From: Byssochlamys sp. IMV 00236
Lineage: Eukaryota; Ascomycota; Eurotiomycetes; Eurotiales; Thermoascaceae
DNA: 32,504 nucleotides
Assembly (NCBI GenBank): GCA_001931875.2
Contig: MSJH02000821.1
Coordinates: forward strand, 1-32,504
Direction of reading: 5' to 3'
The number at the start of each line of letters is the position of its first letter. Positions within the stretch are counted from its first letter, which is position 1. This document shows, piece by piece, positions 20,506 through 32,504 of the stretch. Below the pieces are notes generated by a model that had not been told where the DNA came from, did not search any database, and worked only from the letters and a program-made list of their open reading frames with translations. The position numbers and the translations under genes were made by a program.

Positions 20506-23500
20506 TTTTTTCTTTCTTAATTATTATCAGGTATTTTTAAATCCTTTCCTTCCCCTAAAAAAGATACCCTTATCTTAAGTTTACTCTCTTTCTCTTCTTA
20601 TTATAGTACTGGTACTTATTTTATTATTATCCTTTTATTTCTTTTCCTTTTAAACTGACTTTTTATTTAATATTAAATTTGCTTTATTGCTAGCTTTTTG
20701 CTTCTCTTTTTTTAAGCTAATATTTTTAAAAGGAGAGTATTAGAACTATAACTATATATTTTAATCTAGATAGTATTTAGTCTATATTATTATTATTATT
20801 ACTTAATTACTAATTTTCTTACTTAGGTATTATATTATTACTTGCAGTTAATATTTTATTTTAATTCTCTTATAAATAATAGCCTTTTAAGCAATTCTTA
20901 TAAATTAGGTTCTTAAAAGGCATATTATTTAACTCCTTAAGCTTATAGAATTCTTTTTTAAGGACTTTTTTAATCTTATATAGTCTAAGCTAGTAGTATA
21001 TTAGCTTTATAGAGTAAGATATCTTAAGCTTTATATTATAAAGCAGAATAAGCTATCTTTTTATTAGTTATTCTTTGCAGAGTTGTTTCTTATTATTAAA
21101 GACTTCTTTATTAGCTTCTCTTATATATTAAATGCGAAGTCAGGCTTTTTCTATATCTTAATCTTAGAGCTCTATTTATTATATATAAAAGAATAGAAGA
21201 TCTTCTATAGTCTTAACCTTATCTTATACTAAAGTCTTCTAAATAGGTATTTTTAGTTTAATTAGCAATATAGTGTTATATCCTATAATTGCTCTAAATA
21301 GTATTAAGCCTATAAAGGTCTTAACTATATTTCTATTTACCTAGATTACTATTAGTAAATAATTTACCTAATTTATCCCTATTCTTTTTACAAGTTTTCT
21401 AATACTATATATAAAGGACTTATATATAACTTTAATTGCTCTATTTGCTTGCGAGTTATATAATAAGATTTTAATATAATTAATCTTATATTTCTATATT
21501 AATATATTAACTATAGCTTTATTCTCTAGTCTTTTATTATTAATAAGAGTTTCTATTACTCCTTAATAATAAATCTAGTCTTTCTATAGGAATTTAATAA
21601 TAGCTCTTAAAATAGGGCTACTAAGGGCTTTATATTTAATTTAACTAAAATTATCCTAAAGTATAGTAATATAAGTTTTTCCCTTATTAGACAGTATAAT
21701 CTTATAGATATCTAGGTATAGCTTTAATCTCTCTAGTAGAATAAATATTAACTATAAAGCTTCTTCTATATATTCTTTATCCGCTTTCTAGTATTTATTA
21801 TATATCTTTACCTATTTAATAATATACTTATATAGGCCTTTTTATTAATATTAATTAGCTATCTTTTAATAGGTTGCTTTATGCTTATAATATTTATACT
21901 CTTTATAAAGGGCTATAAGAATTTTTTTTTACTTTTTTTTATTATTAATAATTATATAGTAAGACTGATTTTATTATACTCTCTAAAAAAGTATACTATC
22001 TTAGACTATATACTTTAGGGCCTTTTTCTTAAATTTAATATATTATCCTCTATCTATATTATCTAGTTTTATTATAGTTTATAACTATTCTATAATTAAT
22101 AAAGACTTTTTTAACTAATATAATATAGGTGTTAATTAAAGGATATTATTTAATTCTATCTCTTATATATTAGTATAATAGACTATATAAAACTATAGGT
22201 CTAGGAATTCCTCTATATTATTATCTTCTGCCTCTTTTAAGTCTTATTCTATTACTAGCTTTTAAGATAACTTATCTATAATTAAGTTTTTTTTCCCTAA
22301 TATATAGATAATATTAAAGTTAAATAGCTAAATCTAAGCAATCTATTAAATAATTATTAACTTAGGGAGATTTATAACTATTTTATTTAATTGCGCTATT
22401 AAAGTTTTTATATTTATCTCTAGTTAAAAATATATATTATATAGATATATTTAAAATTTATAAAGTATTTTTAATACTGCCTTATACTCTAGCTTTCCTT
22501 TATTATATTGCCTCTTTACCTATATCTATACTCTATTTTTATATCTAGCTAGGTATCTCTTATTAGACTCCTTTTTTTCTTAAGTAAGTTAAGCCCCCTA
22601 TTTACTATTACTAGCATTAGTATTAATAATAATTATACTTCTCTCTTTATAGTTAATTAGCTTAAATATTAGTGCTGTTATTAGGGCTACTTTTAAGATA
22701 TTTATTACTTCTTATTATTCTAGCCCTTAAAAGAAGTTTTATCTCTTCTTTAGTATTAAGTATATTAGCTTAGCTTTAATAGTATATTTTTTAATCTATA
22801 TCTAGTAATAGACTATAACCTCTAGAAATCCTCTCGCTTCCTATAAGTTCTAATAAAATAGCTATTTTAAGATCTTAATTATCTTAGCTGACTTAGGATA
22901 TCTCCCCTTAGTATTATATATATAGCCTATTATTTTAATTCCTGGTACTGCAAATTATAATTTCTCCCTAGTAATTATTAAACCTATAAGTTTAAGATTA
23001 TATAGTATTTTATCAATATTCTAGATATATTTAAATATAAACCTTCTAATTTCTGGCAGCGTCTCTTCCTCTCTATAGTTAGTCTTGGGTCCTTATATTA
23101 GTATATTATCTAGAAATATATTATAGATGTTAAAAATATTATCTGCTAATGCTTATATAATTTTTTATATAAATTCTTATACTATATTTATCTATTCTTA
23201 GAGTAATCTAGCTTAATAAATTAAACTAATCTCTAGTATATAGAAAGCTATTAAGTCCTGTAATTCTTTAACTAACTCTAATTAATTATACCCAGAGAAT
23301 AAGTCTATAAGTATTAATACCAGTATTCTATTAAACTCTTCTAAGAATTTATTAGCTAAAGAAGGCAGATTAGTATTCTATATTATTACTTAATTAACTT
23401 TTATAGCTGTATTAATTAGCTAATATTTATTATTTTTCTTTTTTATTAGGAATTATAGATTTTAATAGGGTCCTTAACTATATTTAAGGATTCTTATATT

Positions 23501-24245
23501 TATCCTCTCTTTTATTATTTCTTATATTATATTATAGAGTATTTTTAGTATTAAAAAGCTCTTTACTTACTATAGTTTATAATTTATAGTCTAAATAATA
23601 ATTAGAGGTATAACTTCTAGGCGTATTTATTTAATCTCTTTAAAGGTTTAGGCAAGGACTATTTTTTAAATAAAAAGTATTTTTATTAATAGTTTTTTTT
23701 CTTTTAGCTATAAATTGTTATTTATAATAAGGTTCTTTAAATAGTCTAGTATTAATCTTATTCTTTTCTTAATATCTAATATTTTTAGCTAGATATATTT
23801 AGCAAATCCTCTATATATTTTTTTTATATTTCTTTAGGGGTTCTTATAATAGCGCTCCTTAATAATTTCTTTTTATTTTAATAACTCCCTTAGAGCTATT
23901 ATAAGCCTATTTAATATATTTATTAGATAAATCTTTTTATATTTTTTCTTATACTATATATTAACAGAATATTTTATTTTTATAGTAAAAAGGTTATATC
24001 TTCTAGATAATTTATACTCCTATAACCTTCTAACTCCTTTATTTAATTTAGTAAGTTTAAATATCCCTATCTCTTTATTTTTAATTTCTTTACTTACTCT
24101 AAAGCTAATATTATTTATTAAGTATAGCTTCTATAGGCCTTTTCTATTCTTAGTCTAATACTTATTATTCTTTTCTAACTCTAGTTTAATAATTTTTATG
24201 CCTGGAATAATAGATTATATAATATTTCTTTCCTTAACTTATTTC
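20505..24245 (-). pseudogene. pol: Gypsy-A pol, copy A2: reverse transcriptase, RNase H, integrase
   Basis: This is the same domain order as A1. The RT catalytic box reads FLDNILI at 23096-23116, with the second Asp again Asn. The integrase first-Asp block is at 21695-21724, in the same phase as RT. RNase H lies between. Between the integrase end and the third ORF this copy is 11 bp shorter than A1, so the relative phase of the third ORF differs between copies there. Stops are of the RIP type throughout. Confidence 0.85.
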
Positions 24246-26890
24246 TTAAGTTATCTATTAAAAATACCTAAATAATAGCTTAATTTTTTTAGTCTATAAA
24301 GTAAATTATACTCTCTACTATTCTATTTAATAGAGTAATATACTATAAATATACTTAATGCTTAAAAGGCTATCTTAAAATATAATTATAGTTAATCTTA
24401 TTATTTACTATAAAGAAAGGGACCTTATAATAGAAAGATCTTATTTATATAAATATCTCTTTATAGAGACTTATAAAAGGGGTCTGCCTGCTATTTACTA
24501 ATATTATATTATCTCTAAATTTCTAGCTTATAATAAGTTTATAGTAATTTGCTATATCTCTATATATTATATTAATTTTAGCTCTATTATTTACTATAAT
24601 ATTTTATATCTCCTTATAATTATTAATTTTAATTAGCAACTTTAGAATTATAGCTATATATAGTATTTTATCTTTATTAAGAGGCTTAAATTATAAAGAC
24701 GCGTAAGTATATTAATTTATATTATTTATTATATATTCTATATTTAATATAGAAGTATTAAACTATACTCCTTTAATATTATAAAATATTGCCTTTATTA
24801 TTATCTGCTGCTGTTATAAGATAAATAAGGCCTTATATAAATTAGGAGATAGACTAATAAGGTCCTAAATTAATATTTAAACTCTAGTATTTAATATTTA
24901 GTTTATAACCCCTATTATATTAGTAGTCCCTTTTAGCTTATCTGTAATTTTAAACCTTTTTAATTTTTACTTCTCTTTTATTTTAATAACCTTTTTATTC
25001 TTACTCTACTTAAGCGCATTCTTTATTTCCTTTTTAACTATCTTTATTTTCTTAGTTATGCTTAGAGGCTAATAATTGCTAAATTAGTTTATTTTAACTA
25101 AAGAAAATCTTTATTCTTATTTAATTGCTTTCTATAGCTTTTCCTTATATAATTATTTAATCCTACTTTACCTTTTTTTTTACTTTTTAAAGCTTATCTA
25201 ATCCTATTATATTAATAAAGTAGTAATTTTCTATAATATCCCCGGCTTTTTTTTTAGAGCTTAAGTTATTCTTAGGCTGTCCTAGCATAATTAACTAGAT
25301 ATTATACCTAATTAAGCTAATATTCTTTTACTCTTCTTTTAGTCTCTATTTAATAATCTTCTTTTATAATATATTCCCCTATATAAAATAAATAACTTCT
25401 CTATTCTATCTTTCTAGCTTAAAATAAAGTTTATAATCTTTTCTCTAATAGATAAACTTCTAATTTAAGAGGCTTTTTAAATCTAGGTAATAAAATTAAA
25501 TATAATTAAAAGCCCAGCAGAAGTTATATAAGTTTAGAAATATTTTAAATTCTTTAGTTAGGTTAAATTTTAAAGATGCCTTAGCTTATATATTTATGCT
25601 AATATTAGGTATATTACTATTAGGCCTCCCTATATATTATATATTATATAGTTTTAACTTTTTAAACTTTTTTATTAACTAATTAATCTATAACTGCTCT
25701 ATTAACTTTATTTTAGTACTTTATTATTTAGTCTTATTCTTATTCTTATTTAAATAAGTTTTATTAGATTTAATAAGAAGTTATATATTATTTTCTTCAG
25801 TTACCTTTTCCTTTATTAAAATTATTATATCTTAATCTTTTTTTAGTTTATTATTATTAAAGTAGTAAAGAGTTTTAGTTATTCTTATTTTATCTACTAC
25901 CTCCTTATAGAAATTAGTATATTTAATAATAGATAGAGTATAGTAGTCTATATTTAATTTCTAAACTATTTACTGCTTAAGCTCTTTTAAAAGTCCTTAA
26001 AGATACTAAATTCCCTGTAAGTATTAGTTTAACTTACCTAAAGTTATTAGTGCTTCTAATATAATTTAATATTCTTAGTTATATTTCTTTAGGTCCTTAG
26101 AGCTATTATATTTTATATTTTTAAACCTTTTTAGCTATTAGATATTATATTTCCTTTAATACTTATTATAGTAAGTATACTTTTATTTAGTTACTTTTAC
26201 TAATTTTAAGTAGTTCTTCTTTTTATATTTAGGTTAAGTATTTATCTATAATAATACTAATAAGCTATAATAATCTATAAATTATTTAGTTTTTTCCTTT
26301 TTTAGGAGTTAATTTATCTTATATAGCCTTTTAAAAAGCCTTAAGTAATAAATAATATTATCTCCTTTAAAATATAATGCCTTAGGATTTTTAGGCATTA
26401 GTATTTATAGAGCTAATATAATCTAGATTAGCTATACTATTAATAGTCCTGTATTTTTAAATACTTAAATTATTTATATCTCTAGACCTAGTAATACTAA
26501 GGAGCTAAGAGTTTTTTTATCTTAATTAATGCCAAAAAGATTAGTGCTTTTTTTTATATTTTTTTAAAGGAATAGTAATAAAGATAATAATAAGAAATTC
26601 TTCTACTTTTTAATAAATAGTTTTTATTTAATAATTTCCTATTCTTTCTAAATTTCTACTTCTCTTTTATATTTATTAAGCTCTTCCTTATATTTAGCAG
26701 TTCTTCCTTTCTCTTATTATTAATATATATTTTTATCTTATATTATATTTGCTGTCTCTATTAATCTAAGAGATATATTTATCTTTTTCTATTTATAATA
26801 GTGATCTTTCTTAGCTATTTTGCTTATCTTTTTACTACTTTTTATTCTTTTTTTTAGTTTTAGCCTTAATCTCAGCTTTTAGTTCTTCTT
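24245..26890 (-). pseudogene. gag: Gypsy-A gag and aspartic protease, copy A2
   Basis: This is collinear with A1 gag-protease. The protease active-site loop reads IVNNRAKINI at 24568-24597, where Asp and Glu are also lost (G to A), so it is more eroded than A1. The capsid-like region is at about 25850-26520. The RT frame shows the same one-base offset from the protease frame as in A1. One extra base between 24600 and 25537 relative to A1 puts gag and protease out of phase in this copy. Confidence 0.75.
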
Positions 26891-26942
26891 TTTCCCTTAT
26901 TTTTACTTAATATTTTAACGCCCCTTATATTTAGCTCTAATT

Positions 26943-27268
26943 TATTATAAGAAGATATATTAAGACTTAATATAGAGTCTTTAAGCAAATAGGTATTAAA
27001 AAAGAAGAGAAGAGTATTTAGCTTTAAAGCTTAAAGTAGAGCTAGAGAAAAAGCTCTAGCTATAAACTAATATAGTAAACTAATAATAATCTAATACTAA
27101 ACTGATACTAAATAATAATAGAAAGGAAAAGCTAATTATTTTATTCTATATAACTGAAAGATATATCTCTCTCTCTTCTACTTTACTTATAGACTTTTTA
27201 AAGATTTTAAGTAAAAGTATATAACCTCTTAACTAATTACATTCTTTATACCAATTCTCCCTATTATA
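26943..27268 (-). repeat. 5' LTR of copy A2
   Basis: This 326-bp LTR is collinear with 17021-17346. It begins TATTATAAGAAG on the + strand, a RIP form of the A1 end, and ends CCCTATTATA next to CTAT. Confidence 0.88.
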
Positions 27269-27272
27269 CTAT
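27269..27272. repeat. Target-site duplication CTAT, right side of copy A2
   Basis: This matches 17017-17020. The Gypsy-B frame passes from here (TAG codon 27271-27269) directly to TAT at 17016-17014 in the same phase. Confidence 0.75.
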
Positions 27273-27361
27273 CTGCAAAAAGTATATCTAGGAGAAGCTT
27301 ACTTAACTAGAGACTTAGTAATAATAAGTTATAATATAGCTATAGCTATATATATAGTAAT

Positions 27362-27421
27362 AGATAATATAATATTAGATAATACGACATTAAATAATAT
27401 AATATTAAATAATATAATATT
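27362..27421. repeat. Minisatellite, four 15-bp units
   Basis: The units are AGATAATATAATATT, AGATAATACGACATT, then AAATAATATAATATT twice. On the - strand each encodes five residues (NIILF or NVVLS type) in the Gypsy-B frame. The second unit keeps ACGACA and hints at the pre-RIP sequence. Confidence 0.75.
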
Positions 27422-28854
27422 AAAGGCTTTAATAATAAGAGAATATAGTATTAATTTTTAATAATAATTAGTATTGCGTAAATAATTATAAAGCTTATTA
27501 TTTAACTAGAAAACTATTTAGTATAGCTAGTATTTAAATACAGAAGCAATTCGCAATATAGTATAATTAATATAGGTATTATAGTCGTCTTTAATATAGT
27601 CTATATACTAAGAATTATTATATTTACCTTAATAACTATCTTAATAGTAGTAACTATTATATTCTTTAGAAAAGTTAATTAAATCTAAGGTTTAATTAAG
27701 AGGTACTATATTATATACTTTTAACCTAGGTATATTATAATCTTACTAGCTATAGTTTCTATCTATAATATTTATAGCTTGCCCTATTCTAGTACTTAAA
27801 TAGGCTATAGCTTAAGGCTATACTAAAAAGAAAGGGCCTTAATTATTGTTTCTATATTAGTTTAGGGCTTAATTTTACTAGTTTTAACTATTAAACTAGC
27901 GCGGTTATACTAAGAATTAGCCTTAATTTTAAGTCTGTTATTATTATATTTATATATTAAACTAGTTTAATTAATAGAGTATTATACTTATATAATTAAG
28001 ATAATTATAGCCTTAATATCTATTTTACATAAACTATTATAGGGCTCTATCTCTAATTTAATTAATATTATTAATATTGCCTTAATTTTACCTTAGGGAA
28101 TTTAATAAAAAGAGAGAATAATAAGAAAAGGTTTAAATATTATTATAGTTATATTGCTAATAATAATATTAATTCTTATTTACTTACTCTTATTATACTA
28201 TATAGGCTTCTTTAACTATTTTAATAAATTTAAATACTATAGTATTTTCCTATAATACTTATATATTACGCTTAAAAAATAAGAAAAATCTATTCTATAT
28301 AGCTAATAATTAACTATATATTTCTCTTATTCCTATAGTATATAATAAATATAATACTTATTAAATAAACCTTTAAAGAGTTTAGCTAGCTATAATATCC
28401 TATATAATATAATATAAAGACTTAAGCTATTTTATAGCAGCTGCAGTATTAATCTTAAAATACTTTATAAGCTATAGAATTTAACCTTCTTTAATAAGAT
28501 ATATATATAATACTTCATAGTTATATTTAGATAGCTTAGCTATATATTACTGCAGGGCTAAGCTATATAATAATACTTAAATATAGCTTTATATAATAAA
28601 TTCTCCTTTTATTACAGCTAAATTATAGATTTAATTAATAAAAATATAGATATTCTTATAATAGATATAGCTTCCTATTATTATAATAAGACTTATCTTA
28701 ATATAGTCTTTATTACTTAGATTAAGATAGAAATATCTTAGCTTTACTTACTTCTATAGTATATTATTAATTATAGCGCTTATTAGTATTCTTAGAGTAA
28801 ATCTAGTATTTAGGTTTATTAAAAGATTATAGCTAAAAGTTTAATTTTAAACTA

Positions 28855-28925
28855 GTTACTATTATTAATCTTACTATTATTAATACTATTATTATTAATA
28901 TTAATATTACTACTATTAGTAGCTA
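28855..28925. repeat. Trinucleotide-rich tract (ATT/ACT)
   Basis: This is an imperfect run of ATT and ACT triplets. On the - strand it would encode Asn/Ser/Thr-rich low complexity near the presumed gag N-terminus of Gypsy-B. Confidence 0.6.
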
Positions 28926-29118
28926 GGTTAGCTATTATTTTAAGCTATATTATTCCGACTTATAAGATATTCTATTATTTAGCGATTTTAGTCTAATATA
29001 GCCCTTGTATTTTCTACTATTTACTAATTAAATTCTATTATCTGCTAAAATATCTCTATTAATATAGTATTAGAGTTAGTAGCTAATAGTACTAAGGGTG
29101 CGGCTAGATTAGTAGTAT

Positions 29119-29450
29119 TATTATAAGAAGATATATTAAGACTTAGTATAAAGTCTTTAAGCGAGTAGGTATTAAGAAGGAAGAGAAGGGTATTTAGCTT
29201 TAGAGCTTAGAATAGAGCTAGAGGAGAAGCTCTAGCTATAAACTAACATAGTAAACTAATAATAATTTAATACTAAACTAATACTAAATAATAATAGAAA
29301 GGAAAAAGCTAATTATTTTATTCTAAATAACTGAAAGGTATCTTCTTGCTATCCTTTACTGCTTTACTTATAGACCTTTTTAAAGACTTTAAGTAGAAGC
29401 ATATAATCTCTTAACTAATTATATTCTTCACGCTAATTCTCCCTACTATA
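29119..29450 (-). repeat. 3' LTR of copy A3
   Basis: This 332-bp LTR is intermediate in length between A1 (340) and A2 (326). It begins TATTATAAGAAG and ends CTCCCTACTATA. The internal hairpin arms are intact. Confidence 0.88.
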
Positions 29451-29467
29451 TAGCTTCCCCCTCTCTA
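29451..29467 (-). other. Polypurine tract of copy A3
   Basis: The + strand reads TAGCTTCCCCCTCTCTA, identical to the A2 tract, beside the 3' LTR. Confidence 0.7.
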
Positions 29468-32400
29468 AGAGTAAACGCCCCTATTTACCTTCCTTGGTTA
29501 TTATAACTTATATTATCTCTTCCTTTTAATACTATAAATTGTTCCTAAAGTAAGAATATTTTAATTTCTAATATTATATATATCTTAAAACCTCTAACTT
29601 ATAAAACTAAGTCTCTTTTCTCTGCAGATAATCTTAAACTAATAATATATCTTGTTTTAATATAAAGTATAGCTCTGCTTTAATTTTTAAGCAATTTTAG
29701 TTTAGCTAATTAAATATTGTTTTACCTATAGCTATAACTTTATTTACCTAGATATTAAAAGGCCTAGATCCTCTTTAATTAGATTTTATCTTATCTTATT
29801 TCCTATAATTAAAACAGCAGATATTATTAAGATCTATTTTTTAATTTTCTAATATTAGCTAATATAGATTACTAATAAAAATTATTTTTCCTCGCCTAAA
29901 TATAATATCTCTTAAGCCTATAATTTCTTTAGATTTATCTTTAGTAATTAGTCTAATTCCTAGGGTTATAAAGCTTTAGCTTATTTCTCCTTTAGGGATT
30001 ATAGTCTCTATATTTAATACTCTTAGTTTATATCCTCTAAGATATTAGACCTATAATCTATATTTACTATAACTATATAGCGCTAATTAAATTAAATAGA
30101 CCTAGATATTTTGCGCAATAACCTTCTAGAGAATACTCTTAGATAAGTTCTTAAGCTCTATTAATCCTTTATCCTCCTTTTTATAATAAAAGGCTGCTTT
30201 TATTTCTATAATAATATATTATAATATTCTTTTTATTAGTTTCCTTTTAAAGGATATAATCTAGAAAACCCTATTTGCTTCTTAATAGTTAAAGTCCTCC
30301 CTTATTATAATACTTAACTAGATATATTAGTTCTATATTTTATTTAGGGTAAAGTCTTCTTTACTTAAATTAAAATATTTTCTATCCCTATACTTAGATT
30401 TAGGATATTTTTTAGCTCTATATAGGTTGTTTTAAGCTTTATAATATAAGCTGCTAGGTATATTATTAAAAGTATTTATATTAATTAACCTAAGATCTTT
30501 AAATAGTTAAACTATCTTTAATACTAGAAATTTCTTAGGGAGAAGGTTTTTAGATAAGGTTTTTTTTAATTTTTATATTATCTCTATCTTTTATACTTTT
30601 AGGACTTCTTAAAATAGGATTTTTTATTCTTTTTTTAACCTGGCTATTGCTAGGTATACCTAATATTTACTTAGCCTCTAAGTTATTTTTAAATTATATA
30701 GTTTTAATATTTTATATATCTTTTAAGTGCCTGGTTTTTTTTTTTAATAAAGGGGTCTTCTAAGTTTATTATAGAAAAGGAGGGCTTTATATTAATTCTT
30801 AAAGCTCTACTAAGAGGTTTTATTATCTATTTATTTTTAGAGGTTTTATTTATAAACTATTTAATTTTTTTAAATAAACTTCTATAAGAATAAGTTATTA
30901 CTTTAAATAATCCTTTCTTCTGCTGCTTTATTATTACTAGCTTTATATTTCTAACTACTTTTAATACTTCTCTAGCTTCTTTTATAGATATATTCTTTCT
31001 TATACTAATTATATTAGCTAACTATTATATATATAGCTTATAAATTAATTTAATCTTCTCTAAATTAATTTACTATAAGACTTTTTTAACTTCCTTAATA
31101 TTTATATTTAGTCTATTTAGCTAAGACTATACTTTAGTTTCTTCCTTATTTAGGCAGTAATAATCCTTAAAATTAGTATTAAATCTTTATCCTCCTTAAA
31201 ACTATTTCTAGTAGTTTATATTAGTATTCTAGGATTTAAGGTTATTATTACTATTTATAAATATTTTTAATCTTTTTCTAAGGATATTATCTTCTATACT
31301 TCTTAGTCCTATTATATTTTATACTTCTTTAATATAAATTTAATATATAGCAGCAGGTTTAATCTTTTTTTTTTAAAAGTTTTAATATTCTTTTTACCTT
31401 TTAAATTAATAATAGCCTTTTTTATTAATATAGATATACTAATCTTATATTTATATCTTTTTTCTAGCTATTTCCTCTTATCTTAAGTTTTAAGCTTTTT
31501 TTCCCTTTTTAGCTTTTTAGGACTCTTAATTCTTTTCTTCTCTTTCTTCTCTTCCTTTATACTTTTTTTTCCTTTGTTTAATATTAGATCTATTAATAAA
31601 CTCTTACCTAAATCTTTTATCTAATATTTTTCTTTTTTTCTTATAATCTCCTCTAGAAGATTATTTTTTTTATTTTTATTTTAACTTCTTATAGCTCTTT
31701 ATTAATAGGCTTTTAAAAAATTAATCCTTCTTTACTAAAAGCTTTTTTTAAGATATTTTTTACTTTTCTAATATTAATTAATTAAAGGCTCTTTTTAATC
31801 GGTATTCCTTATCTCTTAATATTATAAAGTTTATTAACTTATACTCTTGCTAAATATATAGCCGCTATTCTCTAGTCTCTAATATTAGATATTAATCCTC
31901 CTATAGCTATTAAGATCTAGTATAATTATTTAATAATTAATAAGATTTAATTTATAGTCTCTTAACCCTATTTCTCTATAGCTTTATAATAATCTTTATT
32001 AATATATTTATAGTTCTTTTCTGCTTATATTTTTAATTCTTTTAGCTTATTAATAGCTAGCATTTTTTTTTTTACTTTTTCTAATAGTTTTTATTAATTT
32101 AAAAAATTATAAAAATTATTAGCTGTTTTATTATACCTGCTTTAAAAATTTAAAATAATTATTACTATATTGCTTATAAACTAGACCTTCTCTTCTTTAT
32201 TATTAGCCTTACTTATTATCTCCTTTATAAATTTATAAATTTTGCTAACTATAATATATATATATATTTTAAGTTAAAGAGCTTTATCTTAATAGACAAT
32301 ATTTTATATTTCTAGTATATTTTTTTCTATTTTTAATATATATCTTTATAGAGCAATTTTTTAAAATAGTTTTTAAGCAAAAAGATATATTTAAAAGGTA

Positions 32401-32504
32401 AGATAAGGTTAAGTTTAGCTTAATTTAGTCTTTAGTTACTTCTATTATAGTATTATATAATATAAAAAGTAAGGTTTTTATAATAAGGTAAGAATTCTTT
32501 ATTT
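29468..32504 (-). pseudogene. Third ORF of Gypsy-A (copy A3), partial
   Basis: This is the homologue of the A1 and A2 third ORFs, present almost to its N-terminus. The knuckle-like motif reads CCFNY and later DKIKSN (near 29777-29819). Like A2, it has the undeleted T-run length in the acidic region (near 31626-31645), so the frameshift is private to A1. Where A1 has ATG, this copy has ATA. Function is unknown; collinearity over about 3 kb in three copies shows that the segment is an integral part of the family. Confidence 0.55.

Larger units (their letters stand above)
17021..27268 (-). mobile_element. Ty3/Gypsy LTR retrotransposon, family Gypsy-A, copy A2 (complete, RIP-inactivated)
   Basis: This 10,248-bp element is collinear with A1 throughout (offset about 16,704-16,717). 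Its two 326-bp LTRs (17021-17346 and 26943-27268) share a net 14-base length difference from the A1 LTRs. It inserted into Gypsy-B with a CTAT duplication. It is more uniformly RIP-mutated than A1, and its coding regions are the same relics in the same order. Confidence 0.92.
27269..29118 (-). pseudogene. gag: Gypsy-B 5' half: gag and N-terminal polyprotein relic
   Basis: This is the upstream continuation of Gypsy-B pol. The - frame through 27274-27269 (for example PRYTFCR) joins in phase to 17016 once A2 is removed. Upstream, at about 27720-28700, the translation has a gag-like helical part and a Gln-, Asn- and Pro-rich stretch. I cannot identify a capsid or zinc-knuckle motif with confidence, so the gag label rests on position upstream of RT. 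A 15-bp coding tandem repeat and a trinucleotide-rich tract lie inside. Start codon, leader and 5' LTR are not visible: A3 begins at 29119. Confidence 0.5.
29119..32504 (-). mobile_element. Ty3/Gypsy LTR retrotransposon, family Gypsy-A, copy A3 (cut by window end)
   Basis: This is the 3' end of a third Gypsy-A copy in the same orientation: LTR 29119-29450, polypurine tract, then the third ORF. It is collinear with A1 up to about position 3690 of that copy. Pol and gag would lie beyond the window. Its left flank is GTAT (29115-29118); the matching duplication is outside the window. Confidence 0.9.

Noticed and set aside
304..29450. CRISPR array or tandem gene cluster suggested by five evenly similar repeats
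   Set aside because: The five repeats of 326-340 bp are LTRs bounding 9.6-kb internal regions with target duplications, not spacers.
1..32504. Mitochondrial or AT-rich bacterial/protist origin
   Set aside because: Nested nuclear LTR retrotransposons, a hAT relic, a chromodomain and a strand-symmetric transition bias fit a RIP-affected fungal nuclear region. No organellar genes or tRNAs are seen.

Overview
The window looks like a transposon graveyard from the nuclear genome of a filamentous ascomycete (Pezizomycotina). It is extremely AT-rich. TpA is everywhere, CpA and TpG are scarce, and the remaining C/G sits mostly in CpT, CpC and a few CpG islets. Every recognisable reading frame is broken mainly by TAA/TAG where Gln, Trp or Arg codons are expected. 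Repeat copies differ almost only by C-to-T and G-to-A changes on both strands. This is the signature of repeat-induced point mutation (RIP). I see no intact gene, no tRNA or rRNA and no CRISPR array; all positions below come from reading by eye.

Three transposon families are nested. (1) A hAT transposase relic on the + strand starts before base 1 and is interrupted at 303 by a retrotransposon. It resumes at 10570 in the same reading frame and runs to about 11290, with a repeat-rich terminal zone to about 11605. (2) Gypsy-A is a large (about 10.25 kb) Ty3/Gypsy element read on the - strand. Copy A1 is 304-10565 and copy A2 is 17021-27268. Copy A3 runs from 29119 past the window end. A fourth, LTR-less integrase fragment (A4) lies on the + strand at about 12005-12719. 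(3) Gypsy-B is a different Ty3/Gypsy element, a chromovirus with a C-terminal chromodomain, also on the - strand. Its 3' half is 12727-17020 and its 5' half is 27269-29118; A2 is inserted between them.

Gypsy-A reads, in its own 5'-3' direction (right to left here): LTR, gag, protease, reverse transcriptase, RNase H, integrase, a long extra third ORF of unknown function, polypurine tract, LTR. The third ORF occupies the place where retroviruses carry env. It is lysine-rich and coiled-coil-like, has a CCHC-knuckle-like motif near its C-terminus, and is present in all three copies. It is the least explained part of the window.

Both insertions can be checked inside the sequence. Removing A1 plus one CTAG target duplication restores the hAT frame. 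Removing A2 plus one CTAT duplication restores the gypsy-B frame. The order of events is therefore hAT and gypsy-B first, then gypsy-A bursts, then RIP (possibly in several rounds). RIP has made everything inert, and the region probably behaves as constitutive heterochromatin.
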